DNA from: Perca fluviatilis
Lineage: Eukaryota; Chordata; Actinopteri; Perciformes; Percidae
Length of the DNA stretch: 64,000 bases
Assembly: GCF_010015445.1 (NCBI RefSeq)
Contig: NC_053122.1
Location: 36,717,513-36,781,512 of the forward strand
Reading direction: 5' to 3'
Positions within the stretch are counted from its first letter, which is position 1, and the number at the start of each line of letters is the position of its first letter. Below, in pieces: positions 22,871 to 34,426 of the stretch. A program made the position numbers and the translations under genes. Under the pieces are notes generated by a model. It had not been told where the DNA came from. It saw only the letters and a list, made by a program, of their open reading frames with translations, and did no database searches.

Positions 22871-24430
22871 AGTGTAACTTGTGTAATTGCATTCCTCTCT
22901 TCTGTCACAAACCTAAATTAAGAATTAAATATTTAAGGGGACACAACCAGAACAAATCTGCCTACAGGGCCATATGGGACAGTAAAGAGCTCATGCCACA
23001 TATCACACTATGAAGGCCATAGAGAAAAGCACAGGCAACTTTTTAGGGATGTCGTTATCCATACACATCCATTCTATGAAAACAAATATGACAACAAACT
23101 TAATAGACGAGAATGACACACTATAGTCACCATCTAAACTTACGTAAATCGATCCGACACAACATGACCGATGCACAGACCAGCACCACGAAGGCAGGAT
23201 CATGAAATATGCTTTCACTCACGAAGGCTGAGGGCTGAATTGAACCGCTCCGCTCTGCTCTTGTTGAAGCTGACAGTGTAAATCCTAGTTTTATACAGTT
23301 TATGGTGAAATCCCAGCATAAAGCACAGCGAGACAACATTTATGTTGTTTTTCAAAGTATGCGTTGATCTGTGACAACTGCCCCACCGTCATTTGTCCGG
23401 CCCCGGCTAGTGACCCAGGTTGTGCAATTTACATTGAAATCGACCCTAGTCCTACCCTGATCAAACCCACCTTGCAACCTGCCATTCAAGCCATTCAAGC
23501 CATTCAAACATACAGTCGACCTGGGTTATACCCTGAGCAAATGGAGTGAAAGGGTTAGAAGACAACGTGGGGGTTCTTCCTCTGGCAAACTTTCATTGAC
23601 TTATTTTGTACGCTAGCCACTCCACGTTAATCCGTGGTTACTTTAAACAGCAATTTGAGTGATGACACTATCCTGTGGCTGGTGGGTTCAAAGCTGTAGG
23701 CTACTGAAATGAAATCCACTTCATTCATTTCCCCAAGTTAGCTTGCGACGATCCTCTCTTTGCTTCTGTCCGACTACTGTTGGTGCTGTGCCTCAGGGAT
23801 AGCCAATCAAGTCCAAAATATAAAATGACGCTGTAGTGTAGTACGGCCGGGCTGTCAGCCCCACTGGGTATAGAATTTGTATGATCTACATTCAGCACAC
23901 TAACACTCTGTACACATGCATATTAATAATTGTCCACCTAGTGTACAATGTTCTCTTAATACATCCATGCGTACAATGCACATTGCATTGTGAGAGAGCC
24001 CCACATTCAGGCTACCGTAGCCTACGGTGAACGCAGGCTGAAGCAGTAAGGCAGGGGCGGACCAATAAATATAGAAGAGTGAAATTAAGTGCTACCATAA
24101 ATGATATGCAATTTAGGAAGATGTTATATTCAAATAAAAATAAATTATAGAAGATAATAATCTCAGAGAATTTAAAAATAACATACATTTGTTTGCTTTT
24201 GCCCAAACCTGCCCCTAATTACCAGTTGCCACTCCACAAAGGGAGAGACAACGGCCATGTCCAACATGATAACAACAAGCTGCACACAGAAGCAGGGATC
24301 AAATCTTGACAGAACTGATGTTGAAAATGTGAGACTCCACACATAACAACATATAATTATAAAATGTACCGGTTTTGTTTCTATAGTGTGTGGAGAGCAA
24401 CAATTTGCCCAGAAAATCATGCACTGACAC
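22870..24430. other. Non-coding stretch
   Basis: No gene found. A hAT-like left terminus, CAGGGGCGGACC, occurs at 24052-24063 without a matching right end, so it is at most a truncated element. A short CATTCAAGC triplication lies near 23484-23507. Confidence 0.45.
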
Positions 24431-24433
24431 CTA

Positions 24434-24790
24434 GAGCTGTAAAGATGAATGTATTAGTTGTCAACTATTAGGCTTAATTAATCCCCAAATAATTTAATAA
24501 TTGATTAATCGATTTGAGTCATTTTTTTATGAAACAACAGTAAAACTTCTCTGATTCCAAATGTGAATATCTTTAGAAGTTTCTTCTCTCCTCTGTGACA
24601 GTAAACTGAAGATCTTTGAGTTGTGGAGAAAACAAGACATTTGAGGACGTCATCTTGGGATTTTGGAAACACTGATCCACATTTTTCACCATTTTATGAC
24701 ATTTTTATAAATCACACAACAAATCCATTAATCCAGAAAATAATCCACATATTAATCCACGATAAAAATCTTGCGATAAAAACAGAAAGA
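24434..24790. mobile_element. Decayed small hAT-type element ('GATTAATCGATT' family)
   Basis: It starts TAGAGCTGTAAAGATGAATG and contains ATTGATTAATCGATTTGAGTC, a CTCTGTGACAGTAAACTGA phrase and ACATTTTTCACCATTTTATG. These correspond to the better-preserved relative at 39875-40183. The right end is eroded and no duplication is visible. Confidence 0.5.
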
Positions 24791-24901
24791 GCCATGCCCC
24801 TCTGAGTGTGAGCTAACCATGGAGCTAACTAATGCTCTGTTTGCAGTGTAGCTGTTAGCTCTGTTGGCGCTTAGCATCTCATTCAGTATTTGGTGTTTTA
24901 A

Positions 24902-25038
24902 GCCCCCAACATTGTCTTCCAGGCAGCGCTGCCTGTAAGGTATTAGGATTAGGCAATGGTTAGGGTTATTGTTAAGGTTAGAGTTAGGTGCCTTGAAGTC
25001 GACGGTCGCGGCATTGCCTTGAAGTCGACGTTGGGGGC
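24902..25038. mobile_element. 137-bp TTAA-flanked inverted-repeat element
   Basis: Ends GCCCCCAAC and its complement, each next to TTAA (24898-24901 and 25039-25042). The inner part repeats CCTTGAAGTCGACG. TTAA duplication is the mark of piggyBac-type insertion. It lies about 110 bp upstream of the first visible GIMAP exon. Confidence 0.65.
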
Positions 25039-25161
25039 TTAAAATACCATTGAGCGTCTCCAAGGAGATCAGGGATGTTACACTCATAAAGGGTAACTTT
25101 TTGTAAGTCTGCAATTCTTTTAATTCTTTTCTTTCTCCGTCACTTTTAGTGTTGCTCGAAC

Positions 25162-25791
25162 ATGGATCCAGATCCAGATTTCGATCCAGATCCAGATCCA
25201 GATCCAGATCTCACCATCGTCCTTCTGGGAAACACTGGAGTCGGTAAAAGTGCTTCAGGAAACACCATCCTGGGATACCAGGCCTTCGAGTCAGGACTTT
25301 CCCTCAGGTCACTGACAACTGAAATCTCTGAAAAACCTGGAACTGTGTTTGGGAAACAGATCTCAGTGATCGACACTCCGGGAATTTTAGGACATGAGGG
25401 GGAGATTCAGACCGAGTGTCAGCGTGTCCTGCAGTCCTCCATACCTTGTCTGTTCCTGGTTGTTATCAGCGTTGGACGGTTCACAGAAGAACAAGAGAAA
25501 GCTCTAAAGGCAACCATCCCAGTTCTCGGGCAGGATGGACCAGAAAAGAGTTATATACTTTTCACAAACGGGGACGCCTTGAAGAAGATCACAGTGGAGG
25601 ATTTCATCTTTGAAGAAGAAGAAGAAGAAGAAGGTCCACTTCCAGACATCGTTAGAAGCTTTGCAGGGAGGTATCATCTCTTCAATAATGTAAATGGAGG
25701 ACAGGAACAAGGACCAGAACAAGGACAGGAACAAGTCCGAGATCTGCTGATAAAGTCCGGTCACCTTCAAGGATCTCATCTACCACCAGGT
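25162..25791 (+). CDS. GIMAP-family GTPase, exon with first AIG1 domain
   Basis: The exon begins after an acceptor (TCACTTTTAG at 25140-25149); the first ATG is at 25162. The frame is also open from the acceptor, so an upstream coding exon is possible. The protein starts with a low-complexity Asp-Pro repeat (residues 2-16, from GATCCA hexamers). Then come a P-loop G-N-T-G-V-G-K-S (about 23-30) followed by ASGN, the G3 motif DTPG (71-74), the GIMAP segment 'CLFLVVISVGRFTEEQEKAL', and a G4-like TNGD (135-138). A (GAA)n run codes for Glu (about 151-159) and a Gln-Glu-Gly repeat lies near the end. GIMAPs are AIG1-type GTPases of vertebrate immune cells that assemble on membranes. The frame leaves through a donor (CCACCAG|GTATCG at 25791/25792) in phase 1 and joins the exon at 27541 in frame. 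Confidence 0.88.
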
Positions 25792-26365
25792 ATCGTGTAG
25801 TTAAAACCACCCGAGTGAAAACCTCTTGTAGTCCTGACAGGAAACAACTGCTAGTCATCAATATCAGCTGGGTTCATCAGTTCACAAACTTATCTTTCAG
25901 TCCTTCCAGAAAAATGCAGTTTTTTTGTGTTTGTTGCGGGCAAAAATCCTTGATTATGCGGCATGTTTTCTTTAAAAATGCGATGGAATATGCGGGATAT
26001 TTATGCAATTTTATGCGATGAATTGCGGGACCTTGCAAAAATTGCGGTTTGATGAAAAAGAAAATAATGATTCCCCCAACACCCTGCTTTTTTTTTAAAA
26101 CTTTATTTCAAAAAATAGTTTACAGCTATTCAGTCATTGCAATACGTAAACAAATAAGATACAAAATATATACAAATAATATAATATGAAAGTAAAAATA
26201 AAAGTAATAGTCTAAACAGAGGGAAATAAACAACACATTCTCACACCCAACTTGTAAAATAAGGACGTTCGGTCAGGAGCCTTTCTCGTTCTTATTTGAC
26301 GTTAAAAGTCTCCTTTAGCGTCTCATGTAAACGTGCTTGGTCGCCACTATTGCCGTCCCTTTTTC

Positions 26366-26504
26366 GGAGAAAAACAACGGGGAAAGGACGCCTCAAAAGC
26401 CGGGAAACACACCGCGGGTGAAGCGCGACAATAACGGAATCGCAGAGGTTAGGTTTAGGAGAAAAACAACGGGGAAAGGACGCCTCAAAAGCCGGGAAAC
26501 ACAC
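26366..26504. repeat. ~47-bp direct repeat, two copies
   Basis: GGAGAAAAACAACGGGGAAA and the following 27 bases occur at 26366-26412 and again at 26458-26504 with almost no change (period 92 bp). Similar wording (AACAACGGG, GGGTTAAG, CGGGAAA) is found in the element at 58355-59690, so this may be a shared minisatellite unit. Confidence 0.75.
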
Positions 26505-26529
26505 GCCGGAGACAGGGAAACAAAGCGCC

Positions 26530-26605
26530 ACACTCAGGGCGCGAACCCGAGTCTCCTGAGTGAAAGTCCGGTGTTTTACCCATCCGCCACCCCAACCACT
26601 GTCCT
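26530..26605 (-). mobile_element. tRNA-like SINE head (minus strand)
   Basis: Read on the minus strand this has a box A-like GTGGCGGATGGG and, about 35 bp on, a box B-like GGGTTCGCGCCC, spaced as in a tRNA. It does not fold into an intact tRNA by eye, so it is called a tRNA-derived repeat rather than a tRNA gene. Confidence 0.5.
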
Positions 26606-27540
26606 TACCCAGCAATTTCCCCTTACGTACCACTCGCTAAGTCTCATCCAACTGCGGCTCTCCCCAGTACGTTACACAAATACGCCGAAGGGTGCCTTTT
26701 TCGTCGCATCAGACGCTGAAGGACACTGACCAAACGTACTTATTTTACGAGTTCGGAATGAGAACGGGTTGAAATAAAAGATAGAAAAGAGACAGACTTT
26801 CAAAAATCATTAATAATATAAACAGCAGGAGCACTTAAAGAAAGAGATTTGAGTAGACATCAGATATTAAAATAGCTTTCTTATTGGATACCAACTTAAG
26901 AGACTCAAAGTACATATCAGATTCAACCTCCAACACCTGCTTTACGATGATGTTCACGTCGCGTAATTACGTCACTTCATAACGTTCCCATGGCAACAGG
27001 GGAAAATTGCTGCTCTTGTGTGAAGTAAACGCAACATTTTTCAACTTTCTGCTAAGATACATATATGTGACTTTTTTGCAACCAAAATGCGGGGATTATG
27101 AAATCATGCAAGCCCTGCATATTTTGCGCAGAAATCGGCAATTTATGCGGCGAAAGTGCAGCGTATTTGAAAGAATGCAGCCCCCGCATAAATATGCGGA
27201 CATTGGCTGATTATGCATTGAGTTATGCGATCACATAATCACGGTTCAATCAATAAATGGATAAATAATAAAGATCCAGAGTGAAGGTTGTTCCAGAGTT
27301 GTCAATCTTTGTCTATATATATCACAATGCCTCCCCTAGCTTTATTGTTCATCAGACGTGACATGACAAAAGCATTTTGTTTTCACATGCTTGTAGGCCA
27401 AGGCGAGCACAACGGGATTGACTAACATTAGCCAACAAATTTATTAAAAATGTTGACACAACAGTTATTTCAGCATTCAATTAGTATTTTATATTATATG
27501 GCCGTGTGATATTTCTGGTTCACTCTGTTTTCTTTCCTCC

Positions 27541-28360
27541 AGCTGCTGGTTTTGGAGAGTCCGTCCGGTTGGAGGGAACGAGGATCGTGCTGCTCGGTCT
27601 TCCTGGAGGAGGGAAGAGTTCATCAGGAAACACCATCCTGGGAGCAGATCTGTTTAAGTCAGACTTGGACTTTAATTCAGTCAGTACTGAGACTGTTTCA
27701 AAGTCAGCAGAGGTAGAGGGACGCAGGGTCACGGTGGTCGACACTCCAGGGTTTACTGATGAAGTTCTGTCTCCTGAACAGCTGTATAACGAGATTATGA
27801 AGTCGCTAGTCGACGCCAGTCCGGGACCACATGCCTTTGTTATTGTGGTGAAGATTGGCAGGATGTCCAGAGTCGACGCTGACCTGCTTAAGATGCTACC
27901 AGAACTATTTGGCAATGAGGCCCTGAACTACACCATGTTGGTGTTCACTCATGGAGACGAGCTGGGAGGTCAGTCCATCGATCAGATGATCCGGTCCAGC
28001 AGCTGTGTGTCAGCCCTGGTCTCCATGTGTTCTGGGAGATTTTGTGTGTTTGACAACAAAGGAAGAAAAAGCAGAAGGCAAGTTCGGAACTTCATGAGTA
28101 AAATCAACGAGATGGTCTCAGCCAACGGAGGAAAGCACTGCACGTCCGACATGTTCAGGATGGCCAACACGTTCATCGAAGAAGCTGAGCGAACTGGGAC
28201 AGCTGGAGGCGATCAGGCCCCGAGAGAAGCTGCACAGAGACGAATACAGCCTTTTGTTGCCCGGAGCTGGTGGAGGGTCTTTTGCTGTTTCACAGCATGC
28301 TGTTGTTCAGCCAGTGGATCGTCAGATGATGAACGTCAGGCTCTCCTGCCCAACCATTAA
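27541..28360 (+). CDS. GIMAP-family GTPase, exon with second AIG1 domain and C-terminus
   Basis: The exon starts right after the acceptor TTCCTCCAG. The phase-1 base from 25791 plus CT completes an Ala codon, and the frame then stays open to TAA at 28358-28360. It encodes a second AIG1 domain: P-loop GLPGGGKSSSGN, G3 DTPG, the 'PHAFVIVVKIGRMS' strand and helix, G4-like THGD, and GRFCVFDN near the end of the domain. After a helical stretch come a basic region and a hydrophobic, Cys-rich tail (WWRVFCCFTACCC), which looks like a membrane-association or palmitoylation segment. Two tandem AIG1 domains in one chain are known among fish GIMAPs. Both P-loops look intact, so the gene is probably functional. 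There is no obvious AATAAA just downstream. Confidence 0.9.
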
Positions 28361-28434
28361 AGGTCATCTGAGAGACCGGTACAGGTTAAAGGGCTGTCCA
28401 CATAGAATGATAACTGTAAATATATATTTTATCC

Positions 28435-28910
28435 AGGGTTTCCCGCAGAAAATTTGTTAAGGTGGTATGCTGTGAACACAGTGGTGCCTGCCTGTAACAG
28501 AGGAGGGGACTGACAACCTCAGCCTGTCAGTCAGGCAATAGGGCATAGTGAACACAGTGGTGCCTGCCTGTGCAGAGGAAGCCCATACCGTGACAGCTTT
28601 CACCCGTTATATACGCTGTCTGTCTGCGTGGAGTTCTGAAAAGTGTAAACACGCTTGCAACCGCTTTACCGGCATTGCCGTGACTCACTGTGACTTTAAC
28701 AAAGTCAACGTTGTCCTCGGTAGTACCGACGTTATTTTTTATTTTTAATGCGTTCTGCAGAGAAGGGAGACTAGCGTTGGTCACGGTTTGGAACGAAAGG
28801 GAGAAAACAGGACAGAGTAACACCGGATATCGTTCATATACATTTTTTCATGACCTAGATAAGGTGGCATGCCCATCTTGCTCAGGTGGCCTCCTAAGCT
28901 GCAACATGTT
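28435..28910. mobile_element. Fragment of a 'TTTCCCGCAG' DNA element
   Basis: It begins CCAGGGTTTCCCGCAG and TTAAGGTGG, and ends with AAGGTGGCATGCCC and CTCAGGTGGCC. The phrase GTGAACACAGTGGTGCCTGC is present twice (28473 and 28550). In fish such starts belong to hAT-type elements as far as I recall. No target duplication was found. Confidence 0.4.
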
Positions 28911-28929
28911 AACATAATATTTAAATCAA

Positions 28930-29200
28930 TGTTAACATTTTGGCGTTTTTTTTAGATGTTTGTTTTGACGCTTTTTCCAAAGTTTTTTGTATTTTTTTTC
29001 CCCGAAATGTTATATTTCACTATAATATTAATCAGTATGATAAACATTAATTCTTACTTATATTCAAATATATTTGACATTTTTGTTGCTTTTTTTTACA
29101 TTTTTGTGGGGACATTTTTGATGTTGTTTTTAAGTATTTGGTGCTATTTTAACATTCTGGGAGCAACTTTGGGTTCAGTGTTTTGCTCATGGAGCCTTTG
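28930..29200. mobile_element. T-rich element fragment with 'GACGTTTTT' words, part 1
   Basis: Alternating GTTTTTTGACGCTTTTT-type words resemble those at 30600-30840. The two blocks may be one older element broken up by later insertions (SINE, LTR-like block) in between. Confidence 0.3.
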
Positions 29201-29285
29201 ACATGTGGCCGGAGGAGCCTACGATGGAACCATCACCCTTGTGGTTAAGGGCCCACCCACTCTACCTCTGAGCCACAGCCACCCC
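29195..29285 (-). mobile_element. tRNA-derived SINE fragment (minus strand)
   Basis: On the minus strand it reads GTGGCTGTGGCTCAGAGGTA (box A-like) and then GGTTCCATCG (box B-like), followed by TAGGCTCCTCCGGCCACATG. The same arrangement occurs at 41385-41480, which confirms a dispersed family. Confidence 0.65.
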
Positions 29286-29461
29286 TGACGCTAGCTACCT
29301 AAAGCTAGCAAAAATGGCTCGCTAGCTAAAACTGCTGGCAGTTAAAACTTCTCTTAATACAATACATCCATGAATAAAACTCACATCCCAGTTAGTTATG
29401 CTGTTAAATGCTTCACAATACAGCACTATAGTCTAAACATCACACTCAGTGTAAAGGAGTC

Positions 29462-30117
29462 TGTTAGGTTATAAAAAGATAAAACTATGCTTATGTATTA
29501 TGTTTTAAATAATAAATTGTATGCTGCAGTCAGGTTATGAAAATAGGAATGGAATCTAGAATGACTAGCCTACTAAGGTAAAAACAGCTGGTTATTTCTC
29601 TCCCCCTCTCTTCCTGTCTTTGGTTAAATTGATTAGGTTTAAACCAACTATTAACATATGAAAAGAAACGTCTCTTTGAGTCTCCAACCTCCTGGTGCCA
29701 AGTCTGGGTTAGAACAAAGGAAATGCAAACTCTGTAAACTTGAATATAATCAACACTTCCATGATAATCAACCTTAGTCTGTGACCTGGAGTAAACCTAA
29801 ATGAAGAGGTGTGTCCTTATCCTGAGAAATAGGAATAAATGTGGGAGCAGGAGAAGGATTCGGGGCCACAAGCCTTGGACCCGACAAGGGAACAGGTTCT
29901 GTGGTCCGCTGGTTGCACTGTATTGTTTTGTCATGTCGCATGGCTGCTGACTGTTCTTCTGTAACTCCCCAAGGAGAGCATGAGATCAGTCCGCTGTCAG
30001 CTGCAGTGTAACATTTGTGTTTTGACTGTCGTTTTCATGTTGTTTTATTAAACCATTTTGCATAACTTTTAATATTCGACCCTAACCTCTCCTTCGTCCT
30101 CAGAAATCGAAGAACAC
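29462..30117 (+). mobile_element. Solo-LTR-like block
   Basis: The stretch begins TGTTAGG, ends GAAGAACA, and is compatible with a long LTR. It has an AATAAATGTGGG box near 29834, a GC-richer R-like part, a polyadenylation-type ATTAAA near 30047 and a closing C/T-rich segment (CCTCTCCTTCGTCCTCAG). No flanking direct repeat or second copy is visible, and no retroviral-type coding sequence lies next to it, so this is tentative. Confidence 0.35.
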
Positions 30118-30329
30118 GTCAATTGAAAATAATCTTACAACCTGCAGTAGCCTACTACAGGTACTGTAGGTGGCAGTTGTCGCGAGGTTAGTGTGTGAGG
30201 TCAGATGATGAGTGACAACGCAGGGGAAAAAAAAAAGAATGAATGAAAATAAAATGTAAATGTAAAGACAAGCAATGTTATAAATTGTAAATGTTTTCAG
30301 CATTCTGCATCAAGTGGTGGGACTGCTCT

Positions 30330-30600
30330 CGGTGGGCGCATTTTCAAATCCAAAACTTGACAGGTATGGTCTTGAAGACTTTACCAGCTCTAGCTACACA
30401 GCGCTGTGGCGTAAGGTCTGGCTCCACCACAGATGCATTCTGGGATAGTAGAAAAAATACTCTGGGTTGTTTGCATATTTTTTTTAAAACCAATCACAAT
30501 CGTCTTGGGCTCTCTGAACGCAGCGACGGTGGCTCTGCAAAATAGTCTCGGGAAGGAACTTGTTTTGGTGGAAGATTTGCACCATGCAACTTTTGGTTTT
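30330..30600. mobile_element. Fragment of an 'AGCGCTGTGG' fish DNA element
   Basis: ACAGCGCTGTGGCGTAAGGTCTGGCTCCACC, CATTCTGGGATAG, CTCGGGAAGGAACTTGTTTTGGTGG match, in reverse orientation, the element near 43850-44265. Two independent copies in one window support a dispersed family; the ends are not resolved here. Confidence 0.6.
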
Positions 30601-31032
30601 TCAGAGTCAACATTTTTCAAATACGTTTTTGTCGCTTTTCCTGATGTTTTTGTCACTTTTTTTTACGTTTGTCACTTTCCCGACGTTTTCGAAGCTTTTA
30701 CGACATATTATGTAATTTTCAGATGTTTTTATTGATTTTTTTTCTGCCCTTTATTTACGTTTTTGTTGTTTTTTTCCCATGTTTTTGAAGCTTTTCCGAC
30801 ATTTTTGTTCACTTTTTTAAACGTTCTTTTATAAAAGAAATTCCAAATGCTTGAATTAAACACCCACATTCAATGAATGTAGTGAACTTACTGTTTATTT
30901 TACTTGTGAAGAGCTTTGTAGGGAACAATCCACATTCTTTTTTTTGACAATTTGGTGGAAGAAACCCAAAATTCTGATATAGAAACTTTATGAAAATGGG
31001 TCAAATTTGACCCAAAGACAACAGGAGGGTTA
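30600..31032. mobile_element. T-rich element fragment, part 2, with GGGTCAAATTTGACCC end
   Basis: TTTTTGTCGCTTTT-type words continue to a palindrome GGGTCAAATTTGACCC (31000-31015), followed by AAAGACAACAGGAGGGTTAA, which looks like the terminal sequence of a DNA element. No matching left terminus is seen. Confidence 0.4.
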
Positions 31033-32438
31033 AAAGAAGTTAACTGTTGACACAATACAGTAACGTGAACTACTTAAATTAGCTGGATACACGGTGAGGG
31101 ACATCCTTTAGCCTTTGGGTAATCCAGCCCGTGTGGTTAGACTTTGGCCAATCACAAATCATTTCAGACAAAGTGAGCGCTCCTAGTGGCTGTTCTGCAT
31201 ATGCATTGCTATGAAAAAGTAAACGTGCATGAAACATTGTTTAATCAATTTTTTCATTTCAGTTTTGATTTCTGTAACTCGGCTCCCTCGGCTCCTATGT
31301 GCAGAAAGCTATTGTTGCATGAAATTACATGGAGTGTGGTAAACATGTGCTCTTCCTACATAAAGCATATTCTATATTGAGCTGCCAGAGAATGTACACA
31401 TATCTATTATAACAAGATGATCATATCCTTCCTTCTTAAGAAAATGATGGTCTTCTGACAAAACTATATTTTTAACATGTTCTGTCTCCCTGCTCAGAAA
31501 GACATTGTTTTCTCTTCCTGTGGGTTTGTGATGAGGTCTGTCTTTCTCTCTATATTGCTCAATAGTAATTATTCATTAACCATCAGTCCATAACTGCTGT
31601 GTTGTGCTGTTTTTTTGTTGTTGTTGCATTCCACCCACTGCAGCTTTATGGTACCAGTCAAAACTATCAGAGTCTAAATGAAGAGGAGTAAAGACAAATG
31701 AAATATTTAGCATTTTTTTTGTTTCCTCAAATGAATACAATGCCATGCGCTTCAAAGATGAAAGACGCTCATTGATGATAAAAGTCAAATGATATCAAAA
31801 ACACATGAGGGCCAAGATGACATATAAAAGAAATGACGTGTAAAATAATAATATATACAATAAATAACTATTTTTAAATGTGACTTACTGTAACATTGCA
31901 TCATTTGACTAAAGTAAGTGATGCTAATACATAATTAGCCCAATAGACATGAATGAATTACAACACTACTCTTCTATGACAGTCTCAACCTGTATGGCAC
32001 TAAAATACATATCACAGAGATCGAACCTTTTAAACTTTTTTTTTTAAACAAATAGCTATACAAAACAACTTTTAAGGGTGATTACAGTCAAAAATCACAT
32101 TAAAGCACAAAGTCATCTTCTGCAATTCAGATGATGCTTAAAGAGGCAGTGTGACTGTGGCACATGGATTCAGATGAGATCTTTGATGTCTGCCCTGCGT
32201 TAAACCTAGATAATGGATTCTTCTAGCAGAGATTTACTGGCGTAAGAAGGAAAATGCAAAGCTTTGGACAGAGGGCAAAGGTTTTCTTTTATTCCGCTTT
32301 GGAAATATCTTCTATTTGGCATCACATCCGCAGAAAGACAAATATTTGCCCTTCACGAAATGCACATCAAATCTATTAGCTACCTCAGTCTTCTCTCTCG
32401 AACAGGCTTTAGGATTCCCCTAAACGAACATGCTGATT
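31033..32438. other. Non-coding stretch
   Basis: No gene, structured RNA or mobile element recognised. AT-rich, with ordinary short frames only. Confidence 0.5.
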
Positions 32439-33134
32439 TGATTAACCCTTTAATGCATGAATTATGAAAACCTCAGTCAGGATTTCTTTCCCCCAAGTGT
32501 TTTTATTCTTCTTTAGACATGAAAAAAATAGTTGAACTTCATTTTTTTTCGCATGTCCACTCAGGTGGACTGCATGCATTCAAATTTAGGAATATGTACT
32601 TAACAATCCAATATAACTGAATATAATGATATATTATGTGAAAAATATAAAATGTTTTTTATGGTGTTGTACTGTTTTCACATATAACATATTCTAATAC
32701 TGATCAATGCAAAGCAAAACCTTAGGTTGAAGCCCCCCCCCTTAACTGTATATTTTGTAATATATATATATTTTTTCCTCCCAGTTAACAATCAATACTT
32801 GGACAATTTCCCAACTGTATTACTCCGTAGGTGTTACTTGACGTTAAAACGTTTTTTTTTTTTTTACTTGCAATGGTCTCCTACTATAGAAGGATTGGCA
32901 GGATTCCCCTCAGCTGTTCAGCATGTGTGTCTGTCTGTCGGCCATCTCTGATTTGTGAAATTTGTGTGGAACTTACAGCACCTGGCCAGTGGGCGGCAGT
33001 GAATGGAATGACAGACCAGTGTCCACAGTGGTGGCTCATGTTCAATTAAACCATCAAAACCCATGCATATGCACGGAAATGGCGTTTGAATAGCTGTCCA
33101 CTGTAGTGACCACTGTGCGTGAAAGGGTCAATCA
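32439..33134. mobile_element. Small DNA element with TGATTRACCCTTT termini
   Basis: The left end TGATTAACCCTTTAATGCA pairs with the complement of the right end, TGATTGACCCTTTCACGCA. The inside has a paired theme (TCCACTCAGGTGGACTGCATGC and TGTCCACTGTAGTGACCACTG), as in foldback-like elements. A partial end of the same type lies near 2075-2098. No coding capacity. Confidence 0.55.
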
Positions 33135-34039
33135 TTTAAAACCTGGAAACAACATTAGACCAGATGGGAAATTATCTGCTAAAAGCAAAAGCTGCCGACT
33201 TTCTCAAATGTACAACCGTGTGAAATAACATGGCCAGATCAGAAAGATCCATGCAGCTCAGAAACCCTGACGTTACTGCTATGACATAATGTGCCGGCTC
33301 TTACAGATAGTTGGCTGGTTCAGGAACCCTGCTTCAGACAACAAATCAACATTTAATAAGATGTTTTCCTCACAAACAGCGACTGAAGAGATTGTTCTTG
33401 TTAGACAAACTTTATAGGCAGCAGGACTCATCATCAAAGTAGGCCTTGTGCAGTCTCTCAGCATGCTATCCACTAGGGACACAAGCTACAGTTATAATGA
33501 TCATAACAGGGATTGATGTTCTTACCCCCCCTCTGTTCTCTGTTACAGATTAGATTCTGGCTGTTCATACTGTAATGAGTGTGAGAAAACTGTTCAGTTC
33601 AGTTCAAGTTTATTGTCATATGCATATTAGTACAGAGTACCACAGCAACGAAATACACTGGGCCTTGGCACTCTCTCAGCACCAGTCAATAAGTAACAAT
33701 TATAAATAACATTTAAAAACATCCAAGCACGGTAAACATAGTAACTAAGCTCAGACCTCAGCCCTCCTTCCTGTTGTACTATCATTCAGAAGCCTTATTA
33801 CCTGGGGATAAAAACTATCCCTGAAACGTGATGTGCGCGATGGGATGCTCTGCAAACCCTGATGGAAGGTGGGAGAAGAGATTGTGTGCAGGATGACTAG
33901 AATCCTGCATAATACCTGGGGCCTTCTTAGTGCTGCGTTTCCAGTAAATGTTTTGGAGCGGTTCAAGTGGAACCCCAATGATTTTCGATGCAGTTTTGAT
34001 CACCTTTGTCAGAATATTAAGGTCATGTGAAATAGCCCT

Positions 34040-34200
34040 GCTTCGTGAAGCATTGTCTTTATTTTCTGAGCCCACTAGATGGCGCTCTCTGTTCAACAAA
34101 AGGTTGAGAATACACTGAATTGCAATGCCTCAGGCCTTTCTCTTAAAACCAAGAGCGCCATCTAGTGGGCTCAGAAAATAAAGACAATGCTTCACGAAGC
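34040..34200. mobile_element. 161-bp foldback element
   Basis: The arms 34040-34088 and 34152-34200 are perfect reverse complements (about 49 bp; for example GAGCCCACTAGATGGCGCTC against its complement), with a loop of about 63 bp. It would form a very stable hairpin. It sits inside the decayed LINE. Confidence 0.88.
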
Positions 34201-34426
34201 TTCATTTGGCCATCACTACCTGTCAGTATACTCTCAATTGTACAGCAGTAAAAGTTCTGTAGAATGTTGAGGGGACATAGCATATTTCTTGAGACCCCTC
34301 AGGAAATAAAGCCTCTGATATGCCGTCTGAATGGCACAGCTGTTATGGAAGGACCATGAGAGGAGTCTGAAATATGGATGCCTAAGAACTTAAAGGTGTT
34401 GACAATTTCAACTGGAGACTTGTTAA

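Larger units (their letters stand above)
25895..27245. mobile_element. Decayed DNA element with 'TATGCGG'-rich ends (in GIMAP intron)
   Basis: The left block, 25895-26060, starts at TCCTTCCAGAAAAATGCAG. The right block, 27080-27245, ends in GATCACATAATCACGG. Both consist of closely spaced TATGCG words in the same style. No precise terminal repeat or target duplication could be fixed, so the limits are approximate. Confidence 0.35.
25792..27540 (+). other. Intron of the GIMAP gene, filled with repeats
   Basis: Bounded by GTATCG at the 5' side and a strong polypyrimidine acceptor (TTTTCTTTCCTCCAG) at the 3' side. Around 25900-26050 and 27080-27240 it holds two blocks dense in 'TTATGCGG/ATGCGAT' words, which look like two ends of one old DNA element. 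A tRNA-like segment and a short direct repeat lie between them. Confidence 0.75.

Noticed and set aside
26530..26605. Possible tRNA gene
   Set aside because: Box A and B-like words are present, but no intact cloverleaf or anticodon stem could be drawn; more likely a tRNA-derived repeat.
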